64,000 nt of DNA from Porphyromonas circumdentaria. Its GTDB lineage: Bacteria > Bacteroidota > Bacteroidia > Bacteroidales > Porphyromonadaceae. Shown here in pieces: positions 1-8,027 of this stretch (position 1 is the stretch's first letter; every line of letters starts with the position of its first letter). The translations under genes were made by a program, and so were the position numbers. A model generated the notes under the pieces. The model was given only the letters and a program-made list of their open reading frames with translations, was not told the DNA's origin and did no database searches. The stretch lies in the NCBI RefSeq assembly GCF_900167105.1, contig NZ_FUXE01000005.1:58331-122330 (forward strand), read 5' to 3'.

Positions 1-2
1 AA

Positions 3-482
3 GAAGAGTTGGCAGAACAAATCGAAGAGATAGAAACATTGGGCAGAATAGAGCAACAAGAAAACTCCTACTTAGGGAAGATGGGCAAAGGCATAGAACC
101 CCTACTTTCTCCCTTGGGATTTGACTGGAAGATGAGTATTGCACTCGTATCAGGACTTCCTGCCAAAGAAGTGGTAGTAAGCACTTTAGGAGTTATCTAT
201 ACGGGAGATGGTAACGACTCGGAAGAGGCCTCCTCTCGCCTTACCGAACGCATAAAAATGGATCGAAACGAACAGGGAGATCCAACCTTCACACCCTTGA
301 TTGCCCTCAGCTTTATGCTATTCGTCCTACTCTACTTCCCCTGTATCGCTACTGTTATTGCCGTAGGTCGAGAGGCTGGTAGTCCCAAATGGGGCTTATT
401 CCTAATGGTATATACCTGTGTATTGGCTTGGGTTGTATCCTTTATTGTTTATCAAACAGGAAGTCTATTAGGCTGGGGATAA
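3..482 (+). CDS. feoB: FeoB ferrous iron transporter, C-terminal fragment
   Basis: This is the 3' end of a gene that begins before the window; the frame is open from the first full codon and no true start is visible. FeoB imports Fe(II) across the inner membrane. Seen here is the last part of the membrane domain, with the conserved stretch GLPAKEVVVSTLGVIY, followed by two hydrophobic helices (LIALSFMLFVLLYFPCIATV and the final segment ending SLLGWG). The N-terminal GTPase domain lies outside. The next gene, 28 bp downstream, encodes a small Feo-associated protein, which supports the call. Confidence 0.93.
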   Translation, partial: EELAEQIEEIETLGRIEQQENSYLGKMGKGIEPLLSPLGFDWKMSIALVSGLPAKEVVVSTLGVIYTGDGNDSEEASSRLTERIKMDRNEQGDPTFTPLIALSFMLFVLLYFPCIATVIAVGREAGSPKWGLFLMVYTCVLAWVVSFIVYQTGSLLGWG

Positions 483-510
483 GGCAAGAGCAAAGATTAA
501 TCTCAAGAAC

Positions 511-693
511 ATGAACTCCCTATTACAAAGTATCACAGTATACATCATAGTTGCTATCGCCATAATAGCCTCCCTATTGGGGTTATGGCGCATAGTACGC
601 CCACGGAAAAAAGGAGAAGACCCCTCATCCCCCTGCTGTGGATGCAAAGGGTGCTCTCTTCCCCCTCAAAAAGAGCAAGAAGAGGAGGGTTAA
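511..693 (+). CDS. FeoB-associated Cys-rich membrane protein
   Basis: A 60-residue protein with one N-terminal membrane helix (about residues 8-26), a basic stop-transfer stretch (RPRKK), and a short Cys-rich tail containing CCGCKGC. This architecture matches the small FeoB-associated proteins found directly after feoB in Bacteroidetes and Firmicutes. Their exact role is not settled; the cysteines may handle iron or assist the pore. It follows feoB by 28 bp on the same strand, so co-transcription is likely. The start is the first ATG after the feoB stop and leaves the helix intact. Confidence 0.85.
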   Translation: MNSLLQSITVYIIVAIAIIASLLGLWRIVRPRKKGEDPSSPCCGCKGCSLPPQKEQEEEG

Positions 694-751
694 AAGGCTT
701 TCTTCGAGCATCCCCCTAACTTCCTAAAAAGAGAAGAAACTCTACCAAAAG

Positions 752-804
752 TGCAGATTCCATTATTAAGTGTGACGTTGTTGCACTTGATAATGGGATC
801 TGCA
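752..804 (+). terminator. Long 21-bp hairpin downstream of the feo operon
   Basis: Arms 752-772 and 784-804 pair over 21 bp, with two positions that become G-U pairs on the plus-strand RNA, and an 11-nt loop. The stem follows the feo genes by about 60 bp. It lacks a strong U run, but the following sequence is T-rich (tatatttatttg). It may end feo transcription or protect the 3' end of the mRNA. It is longer than a usual intrinsic terminator stem. Confidence 0.5.
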
Positions 805-915
805 TCTATATTTATTTGTCAATTATTATTGTAAAAAGCTATTTTTTTTGTAACTTTCGCTCAAAAAAAACGATAAGAATAAACAATTAGTGCTTTTTAT
901 ATCGACTTATAGACT

Positions 916-925
916 GGGGGGGGGG
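916..925. repeat. Homopolymeric G10 tract upstream of a secreted protein gene
   Basis: Ten consecutive G residues sit 78 bp before the ATG at 1004, in otherwise A/T-rich intergenic DNA. Such tracts are prone to slipped-strand length change and in other bacteria can vary promoter spacing. Whether that happens here cannot be told from one sequence. Confidence 0.9.
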
Positions 926-1003
926 AAGATGGAGCAAAAAGTTTTTGTACATCTACCTCTATAAAAAACACATTATCAAACTATTTAATATTGCAATAAT
1001 AAT

Positions 1004-2074
1004 ATGAACGCAAAAAGATTTTTAGTCTTATTCTTTCCTTTACTACTGAGTGTAGTAGGAGTGGCAAAAGGCCAGCCTGTAGCCTCGTTTGCTCCACAAA
1101 AAGAAATCTCAGAGAACGTAGTAACGAATAGCTCCAATAGTCCCCAAGAGGCAAAAATGATACCGATGCTCGCTATTGGGAATAAGTGGAATACTTACGA
1201 AGAATGTGATGTACTTTCTACAGAACCAACCCACCATAAAATAGGAGTAGACAAAACTACTTATCATTATACAATACAACGAGAGATAGAGTTCGATGGC
1301 AAGAAGTACTTTGAAATATTGGAAGATAACGCCCCCCGTCTATTTATGCGGGAAGATCTAAACACGGGTAAAGTATATGCACGAGGGAATCTTGATCCAG
1401 AAAGCAAAGAAAGAGAGATATTCGATTATAACCTTAAAGAAGGAGATGTCTGCGTTTTGTACCGTATAGAAAGGGATCCTATAGAAGAATCTACAGAAAT
1501 GCAAATGAAAGTAATCTCTATTACAAACAAAAACATTAACGGTATAAATCGTAGGGTATATCAACTTGCTTTTGGAGAAGGATATCCCGATAGTAAATTT
1601 ATGTTTCGTGAAGAAGATTGTATTAAGGGGGATCCTTTTGAAAGACACTCCATTTTTAATCTTACTACAGGTTTTTGGATAGAAGGGATTGGATTTAACC
1701 AAAATATATATGGGGTTCAAGCTATAGGACTCACAGGAGGATATTGTACTTGCGAAGAATTATTGTGTTTTACAGATAAATCAGGAACCTTTGAACGTTT
1801 TTCCGATGTAGGTTGTGAAGTGAACTATAAAGTCCCCCGTTCTGCAGAAACTCCTCTGATAGATAAAGCGAAGATTTATTATCACGAAGGGCAGCTTTCT
1901 CTTTCCTTAGAAGATGGTATGCCCCACCAATTATCTATCTACGATATGTCGGCACAATTAATAGCTCGTAAAGAATCTTTTGTCGGTAGCGTTACGGTAG
2001 CACTTCCTCCAGCTGCAAAGCAAAGTACAATCCTTATTCGTTTAGATGACGAGACTATGCTTTATAGATTATAA
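1004..2074 (+). CDS. Secreted protein with a T9SS-like C-terminal domain, function unknown
   Basis: A 356-residue protein with a signal peptide (charged MNAKR, hydrophobic core to about residue 22, cleavage likely near AKGQ). The central part has scattered cysteines, including CTCEELLC near residue 246, and matches no family I recognise. The last 70 residues (LSIYDMSAQLIARKESF, then a strand ending TILIRLDDETMLYRL) have the pattern of a type IX secretion sorting domain: a beta strand with YD, a glycine-rich turn, and a terminal strand. That suggests export to the cell surface or medium, but the match is looser than in the LRR protein at 34.6 kb. It stands alone between the feo genes and an inverted-repeat element. 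A G10 tract lies upstream. Confidence 0.7.
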   Translation: MNAKRFLVLFFPLLLSVVGVAKGQPVASFAPQKEISENVVTNSSNSPQEAKMIPMLAIGNKWNTYEECDVLSTEPTHHKIGVDKTTYHYTIQREIEFDGKKYFEILEDNAPRLFMREDLNTGKVYARGNLDPESKEREIFDYNLKEGDVCVLYRIERDPIEESTEMQMKVISITNKNINGINRRVYQLAFGEGYPDSKFMFREEDCIKGDPFERHSIFNLTTGFWIEGIGFNQNIYGVQAIGLTGGYCTCEELLCFTDKSGTFERFSDVGCEVNYKVPRSAETPLIDKAKIYYHEGQLSLSLEDGMPHQLSIYDMSAQLIARKESFVGSVTVALPPAAKQSTILIRLDDETMLYRL

Positions 2075-2097
2075 TTTCCTGACAGAGCAATAAATCA

Positions 2098-2261
2098 GAT
2101 TGTATAGCAGGGCAACCGCATCAAAAAATTCGAGAAACTACAAATTACTAATTTTCAAATGATTGCATTTCGGAGATTATACTCAAAGATAAAGAATGTA
2201 TCAAAACTATGATTGATAATCAGTCACTTATATTTTGATGCGGTTGCCCTGGATTGTATAG
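2098..2261. mobile_element. MITE-like element, 144 bp, with 19-bp perfect inverted repeats and 10-bp target duplication
   Basis: The element proper is 2108-2251. Its ends are perfect 19-bp inverted repeats: CAGGGCAACCGCATCAAAA at 2108-2126 and its reverse complement at 2233-2251. It is flanked by identical 10-bp direct repeats, gattgtatag at 2098-2107 and 2252-2261, as expected for a target-site duplication. There is no room for a transposase, so it must be non-autonomous. A 10-bp duplication is compatible with IS4-type transposases, but the parent element is not in this window. It lies 23 bp after the stop of the secreted-protein gene and disrupts no visible gene. Confidence 0.85.
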
Positions 2262-2272
2262 AGGAGGCATCG

Positions 2273-2310
2273 TATTCTCTTTACGAAGTAGGGAGAATAT
2301 AATTATTTTC
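2273..2310 (+). terminator. Terminator-like hairpin
   Basis: Arms tattctc (2273-2279) and gagaata (2293-2299) are followed by an A/T-rich tail with tttt at 2306-2309. It probably served as the terminator of the gene ending at 2074 before the miniature element inserted between them. The stem is short. Confidence 0.35.
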
Positions 2311-2393
2311 CAGTAGTAGGTATAACGCAATTAGAAAGAATATCCCCAGAGGAGCTAGCCCCCTGGGGGTGGGCACCAAAGATTATATTTGCA

Positions 2394-2401
2394 TTGAATA
2401 T
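2394..2401 (+). promoter_or_regulatory. Bacteroidetes -7 motif (TATATTTG)
   Basis: A perfect TAnnTTTG match about 150 bp before the EF-G-like start codon. No convincing -33 TTG/TTTG lies at the expected distance, so this is only a candidate. Confidence 0.35.
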
Positions 2402-2548
2402 GGAAGAATACAAAGTCTTTTATTTACATTTTGCGCTTGGTTATTTGTGGTTTTATAACTAAATTGCGCAACGTTTTGCAGGGACAGGCAAATGTACTAC
2501 GTCTCTTTACCAAAACAAAATGTTAAATCTTAAATAATCCCTTTCGTT

Positions 2549-4708
2549 ATGAGACAATACAAAACAGAGGAGATCAGGAACATCTCGTTGTTGGGAAGTT
2601 CTGGTGCTGGGAAAACCACTCTCGCCGAGTCAATGCTTTTCGAGAGTGGGCTTATAAAACGACGCGGAGATATTGCTTCCGCCAATACCGTGTGCGATTA
2701 TTTTCCGGTAGAGAAAGAGTATGGATATACTGTCTTCTCTACCGTTTTTAGTGTAGAGTGGGCAGATCGTAAACTCAACTTCATTGATTGTCCTGGAAGT
2801 GATGATTTTACAGGAGCAGCCGTTGCAGCACTCCACATTACGGACTGCTGTCTAATGGTAGTCAATGCCCAATACGGAGTAGAGGTAGGCTTAATCAATC
2901 AATTCCGCCATATCGAGCGAATGAAAAAACCTGCACTCTTTATCATCAACCAATTAGATCATGAGAAAGCAGACTTCCATGCCTCCATTGCCCAACTTAA
3001 AGAGCGTTATGGTGGTAAGGTAGTTGTAACCCAATACCCTGTAAGCTGCGGAGCAGGATTTAATCAAGTAGTCGATTTGCTCCGCATGAAAATGTACGAG
3101 TGGGGACCTGAAGGCGGAAAACCTCAAGTATTGGAGATACCCGAATCGGAAAAGGCTACAGCCGAAGAGATGCGCCAACAACTCATAGAATCTGCAGCCG
3201 AACATGAAGAGACCTTGATGGACCGATTCTTTGAGCAGGGTTCTCTTTCCGAAGAGGAAATCATCGAGGGGATGCGCAAGGGGATTGTTTTAGGAGATAT
3301 GTACCCCGTGTTCTGTGTTTCTGCAGCCAAAGATATGTGTGTACGCCGCACTATGGAGTTTTTGGGCGATGTAGCTCCCCACGTTACCGAAGTTCCCCAC
3401 CCTGTAACCTCTTCGGGAGAAGAAGTAACCCCCGATGCTAAAGGTCCTCTAAGTTTGCTCTTTTTCAAGACCACAATAGAACCACACATTGGAGAAGTTT
3501 CTTACTTCAAAGTGATGTCGGGTACTGTACGAGAGGGTATGGATGTAGTCAATACCAATCGTGGCTCCAAAGAGCGTTTAGGACAGCTATTCATGGTGGC
3601 GGGTCAAACGCGTACCAAAGTAGATGCCTTAGAGGCGGGAGATATCGGGGCTACTGTGAAACTAAAAGATGTTCGACGCGGCAATGCGCTCAACGAAAAA
3701 GATTGCACTTGGACTTACCCAGACATTGACTTTCCCGAACCTAAGTATATAAGGGCTATCAAACCCGTCAATACGGCAGATGCAGAAAAAATGGTCGAGG
3801 CACTCCATCGCATGAGTGAGGAAGATCCGACTTGGATTATAGAGCAGAGTAAAGAGTTACGCCAAACGCTAGTAAAAGGTCAGGGAGAGTTCCACCTCCG
3901 CACACTCAAATGGCGTTTAGAGCACAATGACAAAATCAACATTGAGTTCTCAGAACCTCGCATCCCTTACAGAGAAACGATTACTAAGGCTGCACGGGCC
4001 GATTATCGCCATAAAAAACAATCTGGGGGAGCAGGACAATTTGGAGAGGTACACCTGATTATCCAACCCTATGTAGAGGGAGAACCCATTCCAGAGACCT
4101 ATAAGTTCGGAGGGCAAGAGTTTAAGATTACGGTTCGAGACAAGCAGGAAATTCCTCTTGAATGGGGCGGTAAGTTGCTCTACATCAACAGCATCGTAGG
4201 TGGAGCCATTGATGCTCGTTTTATGCCTGCTATTTTGAAAGGGATTATGGCACGCATGGAGCAGGGACCTCTAACGGGTTCTTATGCTCGCGATGTGTGT
4301 GTTATCGTTTACGATGGTAAGATGCATCCCGTAGATAGTAACGAAATCTCGTTCATGTTGGCAGGGCGTAACGCTTTCAGTGCCGCATTCAAAGAGGCAG
4401 CGCCCAAGATTTTGGAACCTATTTACGATGTAGAAGTGGCAGTACCTACCGATTACATTGGCGATGTAATGAGCGACCTCCAGGGAAGAAGAGGCGTCAT
4501 TATGGGTATGAACAGTAAGAAAGGGTACGAACAACTACTTGCCAAGGTACCTCTAAAAGAACTAATGAGCTATTCTACAGCCCTAAGTTCTATAACTGGT
4601 GGTAGAGCTTCTTTCTCGATGCGCTTTGCTTCGTATGAGTTGGTACCTATGGAAGTACAGGAAAAACTGCTTAAAGCTTACGCCGAACAGGAAGCAGATG
4701 AGGAATAA
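2549..4708 (+). CDS. EF-G paralogue (EF-G2 type), GTPase site divergent
   Basis: At 719 residues this is full-length for an EF-G, with domains in the usual order: GTPase, domain II, III, IV and V. It differs from canonical EF-G in the GTPase core. The P-loop is present (G16-SSGAGKTT24), switch II reads DCPGS (residues 80-84) where EF-G has DTPGH, so the catalytic histidine is Ser84, and NKxD is NQLD (134-137). Switch I lacks the ERGITI signature and reads EYGYTVFST. Bacteroides species carry an EF-G2 reported to support translation without GTPase activity and to matter under carbon limitation; this protein fits that class. It is monocistronic, with its own terminator at 4754. The housekeeping fusA must lie elsewhere. 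Confidence 0.85.
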   Translation: MRQYKTEEIRNISLLGSSGAGKTTLAESMLFESGLIKRRGDIASANTVCDYFPVEKEYGYTVFSTVFSVEWADRKLNFIDCPGSDDFTGAAVAALHITDCCLMVVNAQYGVEVGLINQFRHIERMKKPALFIINQLDHEKADFHASIAQLKERYGGKVVVTQYPVSCGAGFNQVVDLLRMKMYEWGPEGGKPQVLEIPESEKATAEEMRQQLIESAAEHEETLMDRFFEQGSLSEEEIIEGMRKGIVLGDMYPVFCVSAAKDMCVRRTMEFLGDVAPHVTEVPHPVTSSGEEVTPDAKGPLSLLFFKTTIEPHIGEVSYFKVMSGTVREGMDVVNTNRGSKERLGQLFMVAGQTRTKVDALEAGDIGATVKLKDVRRGNALNEKDCTWTYPDIDFPEPKYIRAIKPVNTADAEKMVEALHRMSEEDPTWIIEQSKELRQTLVKGQGEFHLRTLKWRLEHNDKINIEFSEPRIPYRETITKAARADYRHKKQSGGAGQFGEVHLIIQPYVEGEPIPETYKFGGQEFKITVRDKQEIPLEWGGKLLYINSIVGGAIDARFMPAILKGIMARMEQGPLTGSYARDVCVIVYDGKMHPVDSNEISFMLAGRNAFSAAFKEAAPKILEPIYDVEVAVPTDYIGDVMSDLQGRRGVIMGMNSKKGYEQLLAKVPLKELMSYSTALSSITGGRASFSMRFASYELVPMEVQEKLLKAYAEQEADEE

Positions 4709-5120
4709 CTCTCCTCTTTGTATAAAGTATAAATAAAGACCATTTATAGATGGCACTCCTCTCTTGCAATTTTATCAAGAGAGGAGTGTTCTTTTTCATT
4801 GGTATCCGATAATTACAAAAAGAGAAATAAGAGAATCATTCTCCTTATTTTTCTTTTCGTTGCTAGCAGACAATTCTTATTTACTCTATCCATTGAGAGG
4901 GCAAGAAAGGGCATTTGCCCCCAAAAACAGAGCTAAAAAGCCCGTTTTAAGGTAATAATTGTAAAAAAGAGGCTTTTTATCCAAGATTGGTCCTGATAAT
5001 AGGAGAAAAACCTTATCTTCGTGAACTGTATTCTATCCGCGATCCTATTATTTATATTATTTAATCAACGCGAGAACCAAAATACACACGAAGAAAAGAC
5101 TTAGACACTGTTCGATTTGC
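4709..5120. other. Intergenic region
   Basis: It holds the strong terminator of the EF-G-like gene (4754-4796) and a weak promoter candidate for the AraC gene: TTGG at 4987-4990 and TATCTTCG at 5014-5021, one mismatch to TAnnTTTG. A 63-codon open frame at 4764-4955 begins inside the terminator and is not supported. Confidence 0.55.
4754..4796 (+). terminator. Rho-independent terminator of the EF-G-like gene
   Basis: A perfect 13-bp stem (cactcctctcttg at 4754-4766, caagagaggagtg at 4776-4788) with a 9-nt loop is followed by ttcttttt. Confidence 0.9.
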
Positions 5121-6062
5121 ATGAAAGAAAAGGAACCAATGCCCGCAACAACTCATTTGGATGTAGAGGAAGATTTGCTCTTTGCGGATCATCCTATGGC
5201 TCACACTGATCATATAATGAGGGCTATACAAGGCAAGCCACTCTTAATACACCTATCAAAAGGACAAAAGAGAAAAATCGCAACAGAGGATTGCTATGCT
5301 TTTCTTATCCCAATTGAAGGAGAGGTGATACTGGAAGAACCTCCTTACGAGGAGCATGCCCCCTCGTCTGAAGAGATTTTCCTCTTGAATTACTATACAG
5401 AGGTAACGGTCAAGTCTTCGGGACAAAATGCCCGTTTTCTTTTTATCACTTTCCACCCCAGTATCCAACTCTGTGTCGGTATCTGCCCCAAAATAAAGGG
5501 AAGTTGCTCCTCTAGTAAAAAAGAGGAAGAAGAGGGCGTGCTACCCATGCGATCAGAAATAGAAAGGCTCAGCATGAAACCTGCCGTTCGCAGCTGGACA
5601 GAACTGGTAGCTTACTATTTAGTTGAGGGGCATTCAGGGCTACCCGTCTACGAGTATAAGCTCAGAGAGCTATTCCACATATTCCGTCGCTTCTACAGCA
5701 ATGAAGAATTGAGTATGTTCCTCGCTTCTTTCCACTGCAAGCACCATGGTTTTAGGGCTTTCGTATACAATCACCATTTAGAATGCCGCAACGTAGAGGA
5801 GTTGGCAGGACTTTTAGAAATGTCTTTATCCTCTTTCAAGCGAGCCTTTAAGGCTGAATTCAACTGCGCCCCACTTCAATGGATGCACAAACAGAAAGCA
5901 GCTTACATTTATAGAGATCTTAGAGAGCAACGTCACTCACTAAGTGAGTTGGCTGTAAAATATCATTTCTCCTCAGTAAGCTACCTTTGTGCTTTCTGTA
6001 AAAAGATGCTCAATGCTACTCCGATGCAGATTAGCCATCAATCTGATCAAGAAAAGGAGTAA
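5121..6062 (+). CDS. AraC-family transcriptional regulator
   Basis: A 313-residue protein with an N-terminal sensing region and a C-terminal AraC-type double helix-turn-helix at about residues 225-305. The first helix pair is in VEELAGLLEMSLSSFKRAFK and the second in LSELAVKYHFSSVSYLCAFCKK, followed by the typical P-x-Q (TPMQIS). The N-terminal half is cupin-like in character but not recognisable enough to name a ligand. It is a single-gene unit between the EF-G-like gene and the tRNA cluster. Its regulatory targets cannot be deduced from the neighbours. The first in-frame ATG was chosen; a second at codon 7 is possible. Confidence 0.85.
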   Translation: MKEKEPMPATTHLDVEEDLLFADHPMAHTDHIMRAIQGKPLLIHLSKGQKRKIATEDCYAFLIPIEGEVILEEPPYEEHAPSSEEIFLLNYYTEVTVKSSGQNARFLFITFHPSIQLCVGICPKIKGSCSSSKKEEEEGVLPMRSEIERLSMKPAVRSWTELVAYYLVEGHSGLPVYEYKLRELFHIFRRFYSNEELSMFLASFHCKHHGFRAFVYNHHLECRNVEELAGLLEMSLSSFKRAFKAEFNCAPLQWMHKQKAAYIYRDLREQRHSLSELAVKYHFSSVSYLCAFCKKMLNATPMQISHQSDQEKE

Positions 6063-6176
6063 AAACAGATGAGAGTCCCTTGTTCTAACGGTTAATTCTC
6101 ATGACAATTACTAACTATTTCTCAAACAGTTAGACAGGGGGCTCTAAAAAACTTCAATATTTTCCTCGCAAAGGTC

Positions 6177-6206
6177 TTGCAAGTTTCAAAAAAAGTAGTA
6201 CCTTTG
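6177..6206 (+). promoter_or_regulatory. Consensus Bacteroidetes promoter of the tRNA cluster
   Basis: TTG (6177-6179), 19-nt spacer, TACCTTTG (6199-6206). Both boxes and the spacing match the consensus. Transcription should begin near 6212, about 80 nt before tRNA-Asp. Confidence 0.8.
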
Positions 6207-6289
6207 CATCGCTTTCAGGAATAACGCCTGCTTGAGGAGCAGAGTTCTTAGAGAAGAGCTTTTAACAGGAGTTTAGGAAGTTTTCTACT

Positions 6290-6363
6290 GGTGCGGTAGT
6301 TCAGTTGGTTAGAATACCTGCCTGTCACGCAGGGGGTCGCGGGTTCGAGTCCCGTCCGCACCG
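6290..6363 (+). tRNA. tRNA-Asp (GTC)
   Basis: A complete cloverleaf: acceptor arms ggtgcgg and ccgcacc pair over 7 bp, discriminator G, anticodon loop ctgtcac with GTC, and T arm with gttcgag. CCA is not encoded. It is first of three tRNAs behind the promoter at 6177. Confidence 0.97.
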
Positions 6364-6477
6364 CTCTCTTAATGAAGAGCAAGTATCAGGACAAAGCAGA
6401 GGCTCTGTCCTTTCTTATATCATAAAGAAAGAAGGAAATCGACGGAAGTCACATCTCTCAAAGGTGACTATAAGTAA

Positions 6478-6559
6478 GCCCAAGTGGCGGAATTGGTAGA
6501 CGCGCTCGTTTCAGGTGCGAGTGTCTCACGACGTGCAGGTTCGATTCCTGTCTTGGGTA
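6478..6559 (+). tRNA. tRNA-Leu (CAG)
   Basis: A class II tRNA with a long variable arm. Acceptor arms are gcccaag and cttgggt, discriminator A, anticodon loop ttcaggt giving CAG, and T loop with gttcgat. CCA is not encoded. Confidence 0.96.
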
Positions 6560-6604
6560 CTTGAGATTATTCTTAGTACAAATGATATGTACAAAATTTA
6601 TTTT

Positions 6605-6688
6605 GCGCGAGTGGTGGAATTGGTAGACACGCTACTTTGAGGGGGTAGTGCCAGTATAGGTGTATGAGTTCAAATCTCATCTCGCGTA
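6605..6688 (+). tRNA. tRNA-Leu (GAG)
   Basis: A class II tRNA with a long variable arm. Acceptor arms gcgcgag and ctcgcgt, discriminator A, anticodon loop ttgaggg giving GAG, T loop with gttcaaa. CCA is not encoded. A terminator follows 25 bp later. Confidence 0.96.
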
Positions 6689-7017
6689 CATGTAAAGACA
6701 TTCCTATTATTCTACTCAGCCTTTTTTATACGGCTGAGTTTTTTATTTTTACCCTCTCCATTTTAAATCTCTCTTTTCCGCACATTCGCCCGAACAGATA
6801 CTCCTTTTCTCTGTTTAGAAAAAGGCGTTAAACAGGGTTTTATTTACCACAACTCCTGTGCCTTATTCTCGTTAGAGACAAGGATTTTATATTGGAGCAT
6901 ATCAGTTTTTTATTATCTTAGTGGTCAGTTTAGGAAAGCTTTAGCTTTCATCACAAAAAAACAATACAAAGAATAGAGGACAAAGACCAAGCGAAACAAA
7001 ACGCAGAAACTATAATT
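6689..7017. other. Intergenic region between tRNAs and fabH
   Basis: It contains the tRNA-cluster terminator (6714-6750). The rest must hold the fabH promoter, but no perfect TAnnTTTG was found there. Confidence 0.5.
6714..6750 (+). terminator. Terminator of the tRNA cluster
   Basis: An 8-bp stem (actcagcc at 6714-6721, ggctgagt at 6732-6739) is followed by gttttttattttt. Confidence 0.9.
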
Positions 7018-8016
7018 ATGAACCCAATAAATGCAACAATTACTGCAGTAGGAGCTTATTTACCAGAGGACAAGCTAACCAATTCAGACTTAGAAAAGAT
7101 TGTAGAGACATCAGATGAGTGGATTATGACGCGCGTAGGTATTAAAGAGCGTCGTATCCTTAAGCAACCAAATTTAGGAGCTTCCTACCTTGCCACACAA
7201 GCAGTAAAAGGAATGTTTGAGCATTACCAAATAGATCCTCTAACGGTAGAGGCTGTTATCCTTGCTACCAATACAGCAGATTATCACTTCCCCTCTACCT
7301 CTTCAATCGTTGCATTTGAAACAGGTTGCAGTAATGCTTTTACCTTTGACATCAATTCTGCTTGCCCCAGTTGGCTCTATGCCTTGGAAACAGCAGCCAA
7401 TTATATTCGCTCTGGTCGATACAAAAAAATCGTTGTAGTAGCAACTGAGAAGATGTCTGCAGCGATTGACTATACCGACAGACAAACTTGCGTTCTATTT
7501 GGGGACGGTTCTGGTTGCGCCTTGGTTGAAGCGACAGAGAAACCTTATGGAGTTATGGATGCTCTCTTCCGCACGGATGGAGTAGGCAAAGAACACCTCA
7601 TCATGAAGTCGGGAGGCTCTGCAAGCCCCGCTTCTAAAGAAACTGTAGAGCGCAGAGAACACTTCGTATACCAAGAGGGAACGCACGTATTCAAATATGC
7701 CGTAACAGGTATGGCAGATGCCTGTCGTACCGTTATGAAACGCAATAACTTGACACAGGAAGATATAACTTGGGTAGTACCTCACCAAGCTAACCTCCGC
7801 ATCATAGACATGGTAGGTCGCACTCTGAAAGTGCCCCACGAAAAGGTTATGATTAACATCGAGAAGTATGGCAATACAAGCTCTGCTACTATACCTATCT
7901 GTCTATGGGAGTGGGAGAAAAAACTTCGCAAAGGAGATAACCTTATCCTCACTTCATTTGGAGCAGGCTACACCTGGGGTGCCGTATATCTCAAATGGGG
8001 TTATGACCCTAAGTAA
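7018..8016 (+). CDS. fabH: 3-oxoacyl-ACP synthase III (FabH)
   Basis: Condenses acyl-CoA with malonyl-ACP to start fatty acid synthesis in the cytosol. At 332 residues it has normal length. The catalytic triad is visible: Cys116 in [11 protein letters not shown], His256 in VPHQAN, and Asn286 in KYGNTSSA. The C-terminal glycine-rich SFGAGYTWG closes the thiolase fold. Era follows 11 bp later, so fabH probably heads an operon with era and perhaps der. The start is the first ATG, giving the expected N-terminal ITAVGAYLP strand. Confidence 0.95.
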   Translation: MNPINATITAVGAYLPEDKLTNSDLEKIVETSDEWIMTRVGIKERRILKQPNLGASYLATQAVKGMFEHYQIDPLTVEAVILATNTADYHFPSTSSIVAFETGCSNAFTFDINSACPSWLYALETAANYIRSGRYKKIVVVATEKMSAAIDYTDRQTCVLFGDGSGCALVEATEKPYGVMDALFRTDGVGKEHLIMKSGGSASPASKETVERREHFVYQEGTHVFKYAVTGMADACRTVMKRNNLTQEDITWVVPHQANLRIIDMVGRTLKVPHEKVMINIEKYGNTSSATIPICLWEWEKKLRKGDNLILTSFGAGYTWGAVYLKWGYDPK

Positions 8017-8027
8017 GAAAAAATCGA

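Larger units (their letters stand above)
694..1003. other. Intergenic region after the feo genes
   Basis: No gene is seen. The region holds a long hairpin (752-804) and a run of ten G residues (916-925), both listed separately. Between them the sequence is A/T-rich with no clear Bacteroidetes promoter match. Confidence 0.6.
2075..2548. other. Intergenic region with a miniature element and a promoter candidate
   Basis: No gene is seen. Contents are the 144-bp inverted-repeat element (2108-2251), a terminator-like hairpin (2273-2299), a short palindrome around 2358-2371 (gccccctgggggt), and a -7 promoter motif (2394-2401) for the EF-G-like gene. Confidence 0.6.

Noticed and set aside
4764..4955. 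63-codon open frame after the EF-G-like gene
   Set aside because: It begins inside the terminator stem and has no recognisable composition or context.
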